Notes: generated from the sequence alone by a model not told the origin. 64,000 nt of DNA from Verrucomicrobiales bacterium (GCA_015075445.1 JABTUJ010000010.1:124001-188000), one strand, 5' to 3'; positions 15,710 through 25,839 are shown, counted from the stretch's first letter. Made by a program: numbers and translations.

Positions 15710-16828
15710 ATGAACGAGAGCTCCCTTCCTCCCGGAGCGGCGACGCCGCGGCCCCGGGTCGTCGTCGGCCTGAGTGGGGGCGTGGACTCCTCGACGGCGG
15801 CCGCCCTGCTCCAGCAACAAGGTTACGAGGTCATCGGCATCACCCAGAAGCTCTGGCCGCAGGACTGCCTCTCCCGCGCCGAGGACAAGTGCTGTGGCCC
15901 CCAGGCGGTCGCGGACGCACGGGCCGTTTGCCATCGGCTGGGCATCCCCTTCTACCTGGTGGACGAAGCCGAGGACTTCCGCCGGCAGGTCATCCAGTAT
16001 TTCGCCGAGGAGTATCGCGCCGGGCGCACGCCGAACCCTTGCGTGCTGTGCAACGAGAAGCTCAAGTTCGGCACCCTGATTGAGCGTGCCCGCCAACTGG
16101 GCGCGGACAACGTCGCCACCGGCCACTATGCCCGGAAGGACCAGGACCCCGCGACCGGTCGTTGGCGCCTCCGCCGGGGCCGGGATCCGCGGCGCGACCA
16201 GAGCTACTTCCTGTTTTCGCTCCGGCAGGAACAACTCGCCCGCGCTCTGTTTCCGCTCGGAGATCTCCTCAAGACCGAGACGCGCGACGTGGCCCGCGAG
16301 CGGCGGATCAAGACCGCAGAGAAGGAGGAGAGCATGGAGATCTGCTTCGTGCCGGACAACGACTACGGCAAGTTCCTGCGACAGGCGGGCCTCGTCCAGC
16401 CGCATGCCGGGCCGATCGTCGACCGGTCGGGTCGGGTCCTGGGGCAGCACGAAGGGATTGAGTTCTTCACCATCGGACAGCGCCGCGGGTTGCGGGTCGC
16501 CGCCCCGCGTCCCCTTTACGTGGTCGACCTCGACCCCGAGCAGAACCGCGTCGTGGTGGGGGACGCGGCGGACCTGGCCTGCGAGACCTTCCGCCTGGAA
16601 CGCTGCAACTGGATCGCCTACGAGAACCCGCCCGCGGGCCTCGAGGCCACCGCGAAGATCCGCTACAACCACCCGGGCACGCCAGCGACGGTGACTCCGG
16701 CCGCCGATGGCTCGGCGCACGTGCGCCTGCACCACGCGCAGCGCGCGGTCACCCCGGGTCAAGCCTGCGTGCTGTACGCGGACGATCGGGTCCTGGGTGG
16801 CGGCTGGATCGCCCGCGGCGGAGGCTGA
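15710..16828 (+). CDS. mnmA: tRNA-specific 2-thiouridylase MnmA
   Basis: 372 residues, the usual length. It uses ATP and a persulfide sulfur to turn U34 of tRNA(Lys/Glu/Gln) into 2-thiouridine in the cytoplasm. The PP-loop is G-L-S22-G-G-V-D-S-S28; the catalytic pair is C114 (in NPCVLCNEKLKFG) and C212 (in ESMEICFVPDND). Further conserved parts are ATGHYAR, RDQSYFLFSL, FTIGQRRGL and the C-terminal beta-barrel with VTPGQACVLYADDRVLGGG. The first 15 residues are a Pro-rich extension. Nothing unusual otherwise. Confidence 0.95.
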   Translation: MNESSLPPGAATPRPRVVVGLSGGVDSSTAAALLQQQGYEVIGITQKLWPQDCLSRAEDKCCGPQAVADARAVCHRLGIPFYLVDEAEDFRRQVIQYFAEEYRAGRTPNPCVLCNEKLKFGTLIERARQLGADNVATGHYARKDQDPATGRWRLRRGRDPRRDQSYFLFSLRQEQLARALFPLGDLLKTETRDVARERRIKTAEKEESMEICFVPDNDYGKFLRQAGLVQPHAGPIVDRSGRVLGQHEGIEFFTIGQRRGLRVAAPRPLYVVDLDPEQNRVVVGDAADLACETFRLERCNWIAYENPPAGLEATAKIRYNHPGTPATVTPAADGSAHVRLHHAQRAVTPGQACVLYADDRVLGGGWIARGGG

Positions 16829-16871
16829 CGGGGAGATTGCCAGAAGGCCGGGTCGTCGCCACGCTGCCGGC

Positions 16872-17420
16872 ATGATTGCCCCGTGGCCGTCGATCTCCGA
16901 AGCCCAGGTGACGGACTGCCGCATCTTCAAAGTGCGCCGGATCGTCCGCCGCTCCCCTCGCACGGGTGCCGAACATGACTTCTTCGTCCTGGACGCACCG
17001 GACTGGGTGAACGTGATCGCCCTCACGCCCGACCGCGAGCTCGTCATGGTCGAGCAGTACCGCCACGGCACGCAAAGCGTCGATCTGGAAATCCCGGGCG
17101 GCGTCATGGATCCCCACGACGTGTCCCCGGTTGCGACCGGGGTGCGCGAGTTGCGGGAGGAGACCGGCTATGTGGGTGAGGCGGCGCGTCTGCTGGGCCA
17201 GGTCCGACCCAACCCCGCGATTCTGACCAACACCTGCTACACGGTGTTGATCGAGGGTTGCGTCCTGGGAACCGCCGTCCAATGGGATCACGGCGAGGAC
17301 CTGATCACCCGGCTCGTGCCGCTGGCGGACGTGCCCCGGCTCGTGACCGACGGCACCATCCGCCACTCGTTGGTGGTGGCCGCGCTCTATCACTTCGCGC
17401 TGCAACCCGCAGCCACCTGA
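16872..17420 (+). CDS. Nudix hydrolase, ADP-ribose pyrophosphatase (NudF)-like
   Basis: 182 residues from ATG 16872; the frame open upstream to 16707 overlaps mnmA. The Nudix box reads GGVMDPHDVSPVATGVRELR followed by EETGY. The catalytic R-E-L-R-E-E-T-G end is intact, while the first part has a one-residue insertion as in NudF-type enzymes. Flanking parts (ELVMVEQYRHGTQSVDLEIP before, GQVRPNPAILTNTCYTVLIE after) match ADP-ribose or sugar-nucleotide pyrophosphatases that cut XDP-sugar to XMP and sugar phosphate. It lies 43 nt after mnmA. Confidence 0.8.
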   Translation: MIAPWPSISEAQVTDCRIFKVRRIVRRSPRTGAEHDFFVLDAPDWVNVIALTPDRELVMVEQYRHGTQSVDLEIPGGVMDPHDVSPVATGVRELREETGYVGEAARLLGQVRPNPAILTNTCYTVLIEGCVLGTAVQWDHGEDLITRLVPLADVPRLVTDGTIRHSLVVAALYHFALQPAAT

Positions 17421-17571
17421 GGTCCGGCGCCCGGACACTCCCGGGCCGGACCCAAGGTTCTCGGGGTCGTGCTGACGTGTCGGACTTCGACAGTCCGCCA
17501 CGTTGACACGATGACACGTTGCTGGAGACGCCTGCCGGCGAAGCCTGACAGGCGTCTCGCAGCGATCTTCA

Positions 17572-20500
17572 TCAGCGAACCACGGCCTGATAGAAGCGCG
17601 GGCCCAGACCGAGCGGATCCGTGACTTCCACAGCCGTCGCGCCCAACTGGATCTCCGTCAACCGTTGCCACTCGCGCAGGTTGCTCGAGTGTTGAATCTC
17701 GCAGGTCTGGCCGGCCGCTCCGCTCACCATGAAGCGCACCATGCCCCCCTGCACCGTCGGCTGGGACAGGAGCGGGGCGCCCGGCGGCCGGATCGTCAGC
17801 CTTCCGGCCGTGCTGATGACCGACCCGCCCGCGTCCTCGACGCTGACGCGGTAGTCGCCGGCATCCTCCGCCTCGACCGCAGCAATCTGCAGCCGGGCAG
17901 TCTTCGTGCCGGTGAACCGGCCGCCATCCGCGAGGACGGTGCCGTCCCGGAACCACTGGTAGCTCACCGGCTCGGTCGCCGTGGCGACCACCTCGAAGCT
18001 CACCGGGTCACCGAGTGAGACAGTCTGGGAGAGCGGCGGCTGGGTAATCACCGGAGCCGCCGGGTAGACGGTCAACAGAGCGCCCTCGCTGGTGACCGAC
18101 GTGACTGCGTTGGCGACGGTGACGGCGTAGCGCCCCTGGTCGCTGACCTGGGCCCCGACGACCGTCAGCGTGGCGGTGTTAACTCCGACGTACTTTGACG
18201 ACTCGAGCAGCACGAGGCCGTCGCGTCGCCACTGATAGCTCAGCGGCGGCGTCCCCTCGGCACCCACCGAGAAGATCGCGTTCGCACCCTGCGCCACGCC
18301 CTGAGGCAGGGGCGGCTGCGTAATCGTCGGCCCCTGCGAACTCAAGACGGTGAGTAGCGCCGCCGGACTGCGCTCCGCTCCGGCCGTGTTGGAGACGATG
18401 ACCTCGAACGGGCCGGCGTCGTCCGGCTGAACGTTGGACAGGACCAATTGGGCGGTCGTGCTTCCCGCGATCCGTCCGCCATCAGACAAGGCGGTCCCAT
18501 TGCGCAGCCACTGATAACTGAGCGGTGGCGTGCCCTCAGCCCCCACTGAGAAGATCGCCGTGGCTCCCTGGGCGACGCTCTGCGGCTGCGGCGGCTGCGT
18601 AATCACGGGGCCTTGGGTTCCCCCGACGGTGAGCTGGGCGCTTGGACTGCGGACCGCGCCGGCATTGTTCAGCACGATCACTGCGTACTGGGCCGCGTCA
18701 CCAAGCTGGACACTGGCCAGGCTCAGTTGCGCGGTGGCGCTGCCCGCGATCCGCCCGCCATCGGACAACGCGGCTCCGTTCCGGAGCCACTGATAGCTCA
18801 AGGGTTGCGTGCCCGTGGCCGCCACCGTGAAGGTCGCCGTCGTGCCCACGGCCACCTGCTGCGAGAGCGGCGCGGAAGTCACCGTGGGAAGTGTTTCGAC
18901 GACGATGGTGAAGGCCTGCTGGCTCACCGCCTCCCCCGCACGGGCTTCGAGCACCACCGACTGCGGCCCGGTCGTCGCCGCCGTCGGGAGACCCCGCAAC
19001 AGGGTGCCGCCGGGGAAGATCTGACGCAGGAACCCCAGTCCCTGTTCCACGATGAGCAGGCTGCCGCCCGTCAGCACCTCCAGATCGCTGGGATAAAGCA
19101 GCGTCGCTTCCGTCGGCAATCCTCCGTCCCCCGCATGGCCTCCCCCCCCGGGTCCAACGCCGCCGGAACCGGCGACCGTCTCGATCACACCGTCGGGCCG
19201 GACCCGACGGATCCGATGGTTGTTGTAGTCGGCTATGTACAGGCTGCCGTCCTCGCCCGCCGCCGCCCCCATCGGCGAGTACAGCGAGGCGTTCCGCGCC
19301 TGCCCGCCATCCCCGCTGAAGCCGGCGACTCCGTTGCCGGCGACGGTCGTGATGATCCCCGCGGTGCTCACCCGGCGGACCCGATGGTTCGCGGTGTCGC
19401 AGATGTACACGTTGCCCGCCGCATCGAGCGCGATGCCCTCCGGGCTGTTGAACTTCGCCTGCAGCGCGGGCCCTCCGTCACCGCCGAATCCGGCCTCACC
19501 ACTCCCCGCCACCGCCTGCACGGTCCCGTTGGCCAGGATGCGCCGGACCCGGCTGTTGCCCTGGTCGACCAGGTACAGGGCGCCGTCACTCGCCAACGCG
19601 AGGCCGCGCGGGTTGCTGAACCGGGCCGTGGAAGCCGGTCCACCATCCCCCTGGTTGCCCGGATCCCCCGTGCCGGCAAATGTCCGGATCGTGCCGGCCG
19701 CGTTGACCACGCGGATGCGGTTGTTGCGCGTGTCGGTGATGAAGACGTTGCCGACCCCGTCCGCGACCACATCGGACGGGTGGTCGAGCAGGGCCGCTGT
19801 CCCCGGGCCGTTGTCCCCCCCGAAACCCACCTGGCCCGTGCCTGCGATCGACTCGATGGTCCGGTCGGCGTTGATCCGGCGGATCGTCTGGCCATAGGTA
19901 TCGGCCACATACCACACGCCCCCTGGACCCTTGGCGCCCCCCTGCGGCCGCAACAGCGTGGCCCCCGTCGCCGGCCCGCCATTGCCACCCGACGCATAGA
20001 GCCCCACGCCGGCAATCGTGCGAATCACGCCCGCCGCGTCCACCCGACGCACCCGGTCGTTGCCGCTATCCACGATCGTATATCCGCCGCCCGGGGCGAT
20101 CGCCAGCCCCGCCGGCAGGAACAACTGCGCCTCCGTCACCGGTCCGCCGTCACCGGAAGATCCAATCCGTCCCGTGCCGCCCACCGTCCGAATGAGACCA
20201 TCCAGCCCCACCCGCCGGATGCGGCTGCTCAACGTGTCGGCAATCAACACCCCGGCCGCGTCCACCGCGACACCCTGGGGTGAAGCCAGCCGCGCCGTAG
20301 GTCCCGGGACACCTTCACCCACCGACCCGAACTGGCCGTTGCCTGCGACCGTCTGCACCCGGCGATCGGGGGTGACCCGTCGCACCCGGTTGTTGCCCGG
20401 TTCGGCGAACACCACGCCGCCGTTGCTCTCGATCGTCAACCCGGCCGGACCGGCCAGCCAGGCCTGCAACGCCGGCACGTTCTCCCCGTTGTAGCCTTCC

Positions 20501-21267
20501 GATCCGGTCCCGGCCAACGTCGTGATGATGCCCAGCGGGCTGATAGTCCGCAGGCGGTTGTTGCCGGAGTCGGCGATGTACAGCGTACCTTGCGCGTCCA
20601 TCGCCAATCCGCTCGGGTTCTGGAGCCGCGCCTCCAGCGCGGGACCGTTGTCCCCGCCAAACCCCGCCACTCCCGTCCCCGCGACCGTCATGATCACCCC
20701 CGAGGTCGACACGCGCCGGATGCGGTGATTGAGCCGGTCCGCGATGTAGAGATCGCCGGTGGCGCTGACGGCCACCCCGGCGGGATCGTGCAACCGGGCG
20801 CGCTCCGCCGCGCCGCCGTCCCCATCGAAGCCGGGGGCGCCCGTCCCGGCCACGGTGGTCATGACGCCGTCGGACGCCAGACACCAGACGCGGTGGTTGT
20901 TGCGGTCGGCCACGTAGAAGTTGCCCGCGGCGTCATACACCCCGGCGCTGGGCGTCCAGAGTTGCACCTGCAGCCCGGGGTTGCCGCTGCCACGTTCCAG
21001 CGTGCCGGCGACCGTGTAGATCCGGGGCGTGGACACCCCGACCAGACTGAGCCACGGCGGCACGGTTACCGCGTCGTAGGCCACTGCCCCGCCTGCGGGG
21101 TCCGTGGCCACGGTAAGATATTCATAGGTCTGTCCCACCGTCGCGTGGATGATAGGAGTCGAGACCCAGATCGGCGTGGAGCCTTGAACCCACACCATGC
21201 CCGCGAGGCCGGAGCAGGCAAGCCAGGCCGGGAAGCGGGTCCCCCAAGTGGTCAAGAAGCGTTTCAT
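17572..21267 (-). CDS. Giant exported NHL-repeat / Ig-like protein
   Basis: 1231 residues from ATG 21267, which directly precedes a signal peptide (KRFLTTWGTRFPAWLACSGLAGMVWVQG); the ORF opens 21 codons earlier. Residues about 100-790 hold roughly ten or more NHL-type propeller repeats, each with VAGTG-GFxGDGGPA and ADxxNHRVRRV, i.e. two or more propellers. They are followed by a cadherin-like turn and four Ig-like domains of about 90 residues with QPPxxQxVxxG and LSYQWLRNGxAL, then a short C-terminal domain (CEIQHSSNLREWQRLTEI) common at the end of verrucomicrobial exported proteins. Likely a secreted or surface adhesion protein. Internal repeats make assembly errors possible. A weak TTGACG/CACGCT pair lies at 21277-21305. 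Confidence 0.8.
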   Translation of the reverse strand: MKRFLTTWGTRFPAWLACSGLAGMVWVQGSTPIWVSTPIIHATVGQTYEYLTVATDPAGGAVAYDAVTVPPWLSLVGVSTPRIYTVAGTLERGSGNPGLQVQLWTPSAGVYDAAGNFYVADRNNHRVWCLASDGVMTTVAGTGAPGFDGDGGAAERARLHDPAGVAVSATGDLYIADRLNHRIRRVSTSGVIMTVAGTGVAGFGGDNGPALEARLQNPSGLAMDAQGTLYIADSGNNRLRTISPLGIITTLAGTGSEGYNGENVPALQAWLAGPAGLTIESNGGVVFAEPGNNRVRRVTPDRRVQTVAGNGQFGSVGEGVPGPTARLASPQGVAVDAAGVLIADTLSSRIRRVGLDGLIRTVGGTGRIGSSGDGGPVTEAQLFLPAGLAIAPGGGYTIVDSGNDRVRRVDAAGVIRTIAGVGLYASGGNGGPATGATLLRPQGGAKGPGGVWYVADTYGQTIRRINADRTIESIAGTGQVGFGGDNGPGTAALLDHPSDVVADGVGNVFITDTRNNRIRVVNAAGTIRTFAGTGDPGNQGDGGPASTARFSNPRGLALASDGALYLVDQGNSRVRRILANGTVQAVAGSGEAGFGGDGGPALQAKFNSPEGIALDAAGNVYICDTANHRVRRVSTAGIITTVAGNGVAGFSGDGGQARNASLYSPMGAAAGEDGSLYIADYNNHRIRRVRPDGVIETVAGSGGVGPGGGGHAGDGGLPTEATLLYPSDLEVLTGGSLLIVEQGLGFLRQIFPGGTLLRGLPTAATTGPQSVVLEARAGEAVSQQAFTIVVETLPTVTSAPLSQQVAVGTTATFTVAATGTQPLSYQWLRNGAALSDGGRIAGSATAQLSLASVQLGDAAQYAVIVLNNAGAVRSPSAQLTVGGTQGPVITQPPQPQSVAQGATAIFSVGAEGTPPLSYQWLRNGTALSDGGRIAGSTTAQLVLSNVQPDDAGPFEVIVSNTAGAERSPAALLTVLSSQGPTITQPPLPQGVAQGANAIFSVGAEGTPPLSYQWRRDGLVLLESSKYVGVNTATLTVVGAQVSDQGRYAVTVANAVTSVTSEGALLTVYPAAPVITQPPLSQTVSLGDPVSFEVVATATEPVSYQWFRDGTVLADGGRFTGTKTARLQIAAVEAEDAGDYRVSVEDAGGSVISTAGRLTIRPPGAPLLSQPTVQGGMVRFMVSGAAGQTCEIQHSSNLREWQRLTEIQLGATAVEVTDPLGLGPRFYQAVVR

Positions 21268-21355
21268 GCGTCGAGGAGCGTGAGCCGCGTCCGGCAACGC
21301 GTCAACCGCAGTCTCCCGTTTTAGCGCCACTGCGCCAGCGCCTTAAGCGGTCCCT

Positions 21356-23206
21356 TTATTCCCCCGGCAACGCCTGCCGAATCTCCTCCACCCACCGGCG
21401 CTGGCGCGGAAACATCGGTTCCCCGTCGAGCGCCCGCAGTTCGACCCGCACCTGCTCCCACGCCTCCTGCGCCCGGTGCACTCCCAGCCACCCAAAATGT
21501 GCCGCCGCCCGCTGGGGCCCCCGCAGCTCGTCCAGCCTCACCGTCTCCAGCAACGCCCGCGCCTCGTCCACGCGTCCGTTGAAGCACAGCGCGATGGCGT
21601 GGTTGATCCGGGCCCCCACCGACTGCGGGTGCTGCGTGAGCAGCCGCCGGGTCACCCCCAACGCCTCCTCGACCCGCCACTGGCCAATCAGCAGCGCCGC
21701 CGCGTAGTTGAACTGCCACTCGACACTCCGCGGCTCCAACGTGTGCGCCCGCGTGGCGGCCTTGAGCAGCAACACCTCGTCCTCCCGCAGCGCGTACACC
21801 GCATCAAACATCGCCCGCCAATAGCCCACGTCGTCGCTGAACCGCGACTCCAGCGGCTGCAACGCCCGCAACGCCAGGTCCGGAAACCCCGTCTGCGACA
21901 GGCTCTCCCCCACCCGGATCCCGACGCGCCCCATCGGAAAACCCGCCGTCACCGCCTCCTCAAACGCGGCCCGCGCCGCGCTCACCGCCCCCTGCGCAAA
22001 CGCCACCCGTCCCTCGAGAAACCGCCCGAACCCGCTCAACCATTCCTGCGCCTCCGGCAACGCGCGCATCTCGGTCGCGATCTCCTTGAGCCGTTCCCAG
22101 CGGCGACCCGCGATCAACTGATCCGCATAGGTCGCCCACACCGCCACACTCCACCGGTTGTTCCCGCCCCCGAACTCCATGGCGTGCCGCTGCAGGTAGT
22201 CCAGGCACAGGTCGGACAGCTCCAGTTCGGCCAGCGCCTCCGCCGTGACCACCACGTCGTAAGCCGACCGCGGCGGCCGGTTGAACGCCCCGGCCAACCG
22301 CTGGGCCTCGGCCTTCCGCCCCGTCATCACCAGCAGGTGCCAGTACTGCGTGTGGTCCACCACCAGATCCATCGCGCGCTCCTGCTGCCGCTGCAGCGCC
22401 TCCGCGAACCGGTCCGGCTCCAGACGCTGCCGGCTCACCGCCATCACCAACCGACACGCCAGCGGCCCCAGGTGCACGTCCTCCATCGCGGCCCGCAACG
22501 CCCGCAGATTCGGTTCCGTCTCCCCCGCCGGCCCCCACCCCGCCAGGTACGCCGTCCGGTGCAACGCCAGCGTCGGATCGTCCGGCAACTGATCCCGCAT
22601 CGCTTCCCAGCGCGCCCCGAAATCCTCATACCCGCCCACGGCAAAAAGCGCCTTCAGATACGCGCCCTGAAGCTCCGGTGACAGGTCGTCCGCCATCGGC
22701 TGCAGCAACCCGTACACCTCCTCCGACATGCCGTACCGGCTGAACGCCCCCGCCAGGATCTCAAAGTCCACCCGGTTGGTGCCTCCCAGACGCAGCAACC
22801 AGTTCGCCCCCGCCAGCGTCCGACCCGCCACCCGCATCGGCAGTTCCGGCGCTCCCCCCAGATGCCGCAGCGCCCCTCGATACAGCTCCAGGTTCCCCGG
22901 GTTGTTTGCCACCGCCGACTGCCACGCAATCGCCGCGCCCAGGTGATCCCCCTGCGCCGCCTTCCGCTCCGCCGAGGCCCGCAGCGCCCGCGCCTGCATC
23001 AGGTCCAGCAAGCTCACCTTGAACACCGGGCGAAACCCGTCCGGACTCGAGGTCCACACCTTCGGCAGACAGATCAACACCGCCAGCCCGGTCATCCCCA
23101 CCCCCACCAGCGCCAGGGCAAACCACGGGTTGAGCAGCATCGTCCGCAGCAACGGATACTCCGCCAACCGCTCCCCCATCCGCTCTTTCCAGGTCAATCC
23201 CGTCAC
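21356..23206 (-). CDS. Membrane-anchored TPR-like protein
   Basis: 616 residues. A single transmembrane helix near the N-terminus (LNPWFALALVGVGMTGLAVLICLP, about 25-48) is followed by helical repeats typical of TPR proteins: AERKAAQGDHLGAAIAWQSA, GLLQPMADDLSPELQGAYLK, ARINHAIALCFNGRVDEARA. No enzyme motif is seen. Such proteins act as scaffolds on the periplasmic face. It lies between the NHL/Ig gene (gap 88 nt) and the GT2 remnant (gap 9 nt), all on the minus strand, so it may take part in polysaccharide or surface-protein assembly with them. Confidence 0.7.
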   Translation of the reverse strand: MTGLTWKERMGERLAEYPLLRTMLLNPWFALALVGVGMTGLAVLICLPKVWTSSPDGFRPVFKVSLLDLMQARALRASAERKAAQGDHLGAAIAWQSAVANNPGNLELYRGALRHLGGAPELPMRVAGRTLAGANWLLRLGGTNRVDFEILAGAFSRYGMSEEVYGLLQPMADDLSPELQGAYLKALFAVGGYEDFGARWEAMRDQLPDDPTLALHRTAYLAGWGPAGETEPNLRALRAAMEDVHLGPLACRLVMAVSRQRLEPDRFAEALQRQQERAMDLVVDHTQYWHLLVMTGRKAEAQRLAGAFNRPPRSAYDVVVTAEALAELELSDLCLDYLQRHAMEFGGGNNRWSVAVWATYADQLIAGRRWERLKEIATEMRALPEAQEWLSGFGRFLEGRVAFAQGAVSAARAAFEEAVTAGFPMGRVGIRVGESLSQTGFPDLALRALQPLESRFSDDVGYWRAMFDAVYALREDEVLLLKAATRAHTLEPRSVEWQFNYAAALLIGQWRVEEALGVTRRLLTQHPQSVGARINHAIALCFNGRVDEARALLETVRLDELRGPQRAAAHFGWLGVHRAQEAWEQVRVELRALDGEPMFPRQRRWVEEIRQALPGE

Positions 23207-23215
23207 GCCGCAAAA

Positions 23216-23830
23216 TCAACCGGGCACTGCCCCCTGACGCAAGCGCCGAATTCCCAAGGACTCCGCGACCTCCTCCAGCACCACTGCCAGCACCCGGCGC
23301 ACGCTCCGCTGGTCCCGCGCAAAACGCCAGGCCACTCCTGCCGGCACCGCCAGCGGCAGCAGGGCCCACAGTCCCTCTCCGCCCAGCGCCGCCGTCGTCA
23401 CCAGCCCTGCCCCCGTCAACCCCCAGAACCCCAGCGTCGCCGGCAGCGTCCAGCACGTCGCCAGCCGACACCGCAGCCGCTGCTGACTCTCGTCGGTCTG
23501 TTCACTCACCGTCACCAGGCGCAGCTTGCTCCAGCGACTGCCGTCGACCTCCAGGTCCCATTCGCCCCACCCGGCATCTGCCCGGTGAGGCCAGCCCTCC
23601 CGCGCCAACCGCTCCAGGACCGCCCGCAGGAAATCCTCGCGCCCCACCGTCGCCGGCTCGACGAACTGCAGCTCGCGCGGCGCCACCTGCCCCGGTTTGC
23701 GGCTCAGCGAGCGCAGCGTCTCATGCCGCGCCAACGACACCCGAGGCGGAAACAGCCGCCCCTGATACCGCGCCCAGCCCCGCACCAGAGGCTGCAGCGC
23801 AGAGGGAAGCTCTCCACGAGTTGCCGACCA
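23216..23830 (-). pseudogene. C-terminal continuation of the GH/GT2 fusion, after an in-frame stop
   Basis: This stretch is in the same reading frame as the upstream GH/GT2 gene and directly follows its TAA (23831-23833). It reads ...SALQPLVRGWARYQGRLFPP, the usual join from the membrane part of this GT2 family to its soluble tail, and ends with two hydrophobic segments (ATCWTLPATLGFWGLTGAGL, GLWALLPLAVPAGVAWRF) and a charged helix. An ATG at 23785 could start a separate protein of 189 residues, but homology starts before it. Either the gene is interrupted by a nonsense codon, or a pair of compensating indels near 23810-23835 creates it. Confidence 0.55.
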
Positions 23831-25753
23831 TTACCACCTTTCCGCTGCAGCACCTGTTTCTGCGCTGCCGCTGCCGTGCAGACCCTCAGCGACAATTTTC
23901 AGCACGCTGGGACTACCGCCAGCGAGCGGCAACAACCACCCGAAGAGCGCGCTCAAGACCCATAAGGGCACCGTCACCAACACGTGATACTCGAGACTCG
24001 TCGCCCCCGACAGCACCGTCGAAGACCCCGTCACATAGAGGCTCTGAAACCAGCCGGCCCCGAACCGGCCGTGGTAAATCAGCGGGCGACGCGTCGGCAG
24101 CACCGTGGGCGAGGTGGCGTAGATGCGCCCCCGCCACAGACTGCCGCCCAGCAGATTGAAGTACTCGGGGTGTTTGGCCGCCAGCAGCGCCTCCGCTTCC
24201 CCGTACCCATGTTGCTGCTTGAGGTACCCCCGCACGGTGGACCGCCGGGCGTGCCAGACAAAACCCGCCGCCGAGAAGCCCAGCCGATAGCCGCGCTGCT
24301 GCAGACGCCAGCACAGGTCCACGTCGTCACCCGCCCGCTGAAACACCGGGTCAAAGCAGCCCGCTTCGACCAGCGCCCACTTCCAGAACGCCATGTTGCA
24401 CCCCGGCAGGTGCTCGGCCTCCTGGTCCGTCAACAGGACATGCGCAGGCCCCCCCGGCGACACCCACACCGCCGCCGCCACCGCCGAGTCGTCCGCCGGC
24501 GCCAGATTGTGCCCTCCCACCCCGACCCAGTCGTGCTCCGTCAGCTCGGTCACCAGGTAATGCAGCCAGTCCTCATCCACCCGGCAATCGTCGTCCGTGA
24601 AGGCCACAATCTCACCCCGGGCCGCCGCAATCCCGGTGTTGCGCGACGCCGAAAGGCCGAGGTTGCGCTCGTGCCGCAGCCGCCGCACTTCCGGGCACTG
24701 GGCGGCAATGGCCGAGGTCTCATCAGTCGACCCGTCATCCACCAGGATGACCTCGTAGGTCGGATACCGGAGCCGCGTCAGCGAGTCGAGGCACGCCCGC
24801 AAACTGCGCGCCCCGTTGTAGCAGGCCACCACCACCGACACGAAAGGCTCGCGACGCGGCGGGAAGTACGGGGCGATCTGGTACGCCCGCTGCACCACCT
24901 CGAAGCCCGGCCGCGGGCGGCGTTCGCGCGTCGTCAGGCCAAATTGCCAGTCGTCAATGTGGCAGCCGTCCTTGAACCACTCGTCGGTGAAGCTGTAGGC
25001 AATCATCCCCGCCAGCCCGGCCCGGGACCCCTGCTCAATCGTCCATCCCAACAACGCCGCCTGCCGCGGCTCGCCCTCGCGCAACGCGTCCATCCCGAAC
25101 TCGCCCAGCACCAGCGGCCTCTCCCCCGCCAGCGTTTGCAGGCGCGCCAGGTACTGACGCAGCGCCCGTGGATCGTGCAGGTACAGGTTGAAGCACGCAA
25201 AATCCAGCCCCCGTGGCCGCAGATACTCCGTGCGCGGATAGTTCCCAAACGTGCACAGACACTCCGGCGCTTCCTGCCGCACCACGTCCCCCAGCTCGTC
25301 CAGGAACGACTCCACCGCCCGCACGCCGCCCCAGCGCACCACGTCCGGCGGCAGTTCATTGACCACGCTGATCGCCAGCGTCGCCGGATGCTTCGCCGCG
25401 TCCCGCGCCGCCTGCCGGAACCTGTCCCGCAGCCGCTGCCGCGCACTCACCGACTCCAGGAAGCACCCGTGCTTGTTCCACGGCACGTCGATCAACACCC
25501 GCAGATCATGCGCCTGCGCCAAATCCAGAAACCAGGCCGGCGGCACCGTGTAGATCCGCACCACGTTCGCCCCCAAACCCCGGATCTGCGTCAGGTCCCG
25601 CAGCGTGGCGTCTGGCGACGCGAACAGCTCGCCCTCCCCGTTCGGCGCAAACGGCCCATAGGCCACCCCGCGCACATGGAACTTGTGGACCCCCACCCGG
25701 AAGCCTTTGCCATCCACTCGCACGCGTGCGGCGGTTGTCACCGCGGAATCCAC
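23831..25753 (-). CDS. Fusion of a GH5/GH2-like TIM barrel with a family 2 glycosyltransferase
   Basis: 640 residues from GTG 25753. Residues 1-300 are a glycoside-hydrolase barrel (FHVRGVAYGPFAPNGEGELF, GANVVRIYTVPP) with acid/base E133 in VVNELPP and nucleophile E218 in LGEFGMD. From about 307 a GT-A domain follows: SVVVACYNGARSL, VILVDDGSTDETS, the DxD-like FTDDDCRVDEDW and RAGDDVDLCWRLQQRG. One membrane segment follows (LVTVPLWVLSALFGWLLPLAGG). Such fusions occur in exopolysaccharide loci, where one protein both transfers and trims sugars at the membrane. The frame stops at TAA 23831-23833 although family homology continues in the same frame, so the protein may be cut short. No motif-based substrate is known. 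Confidence 0.75.
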   Translation of the reverse strand: MDSAVTTAARVRVDGKGFRVGVHKFHVRGVAYGPFAPNGEGELFASPDATLRDLTQIRGLGANVVRIYTVPPAWFLDLAQAHDLRVLIDVPWNKHGCFLESVSARQRLRDRFRQAARDAAKHPATLAISVVNELPPDVVRWGGVRAVESFLDELGDVVRQEAPECLCTFGNYPRTEYLRPRGLDFACFNLYLHDPRALRQYLARLQTLAGERPLVLGEFGMDALREGEPRQAALLGWTIEQGSRAGLAGMIAYSFTDEWFKDGCHIDDWQFGLTTRERRPRPGFEVVQRAYQIAPYFPPRREPFVSVVVACYNGARSLRACLDSLTRLRYPTYEVILVDDGSTDETSAIAAQCPEVRRLRHERNLGLSASRNTGIAAARGEIVAFTDDDCRVDEDWLHYLVTELTEHDWVGVGGHNLAPADDSAVAAAVWVSPGGPAHVLLTDQEAEHLPGCNMAFWKWALVEAGCFDPVFQRAGDDVDLCWRLQQRGYRLGFSAAGFVWHARRSTVRGYLKQQHGYGEAEALLAAKHPEYFNLLGGSLWRGRIYATSPTVLPTRRPLIYHGRFGAGWFQSLYVTGSSTVLSGATSLEYHVLVTVPLWVLSALFGWLLPLAGGSPSVLKIVAEGLHGSGSAETGAAAERW

Positions 25754-25833
25754 GGCCGCTTAGACGCTCCCGCAACCGCGTTTATTGAGCCCGGCCCGCT
25801 GAGATTTTTGCGCGACACAAAGGCGAAAAAAGC

Positions 25834-25839
25834 TACCCT
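25834..25839 (+). promoter_or_regulatory. -10-like box 7 nt before the thioesterase start
   Basis: TACCCT, then 7 nt to ATG 25847, the same spacing and hexamer as at xseB. No good -35 hexamer is found at 17 bp (CGCGAC). Confidence 0.3.
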
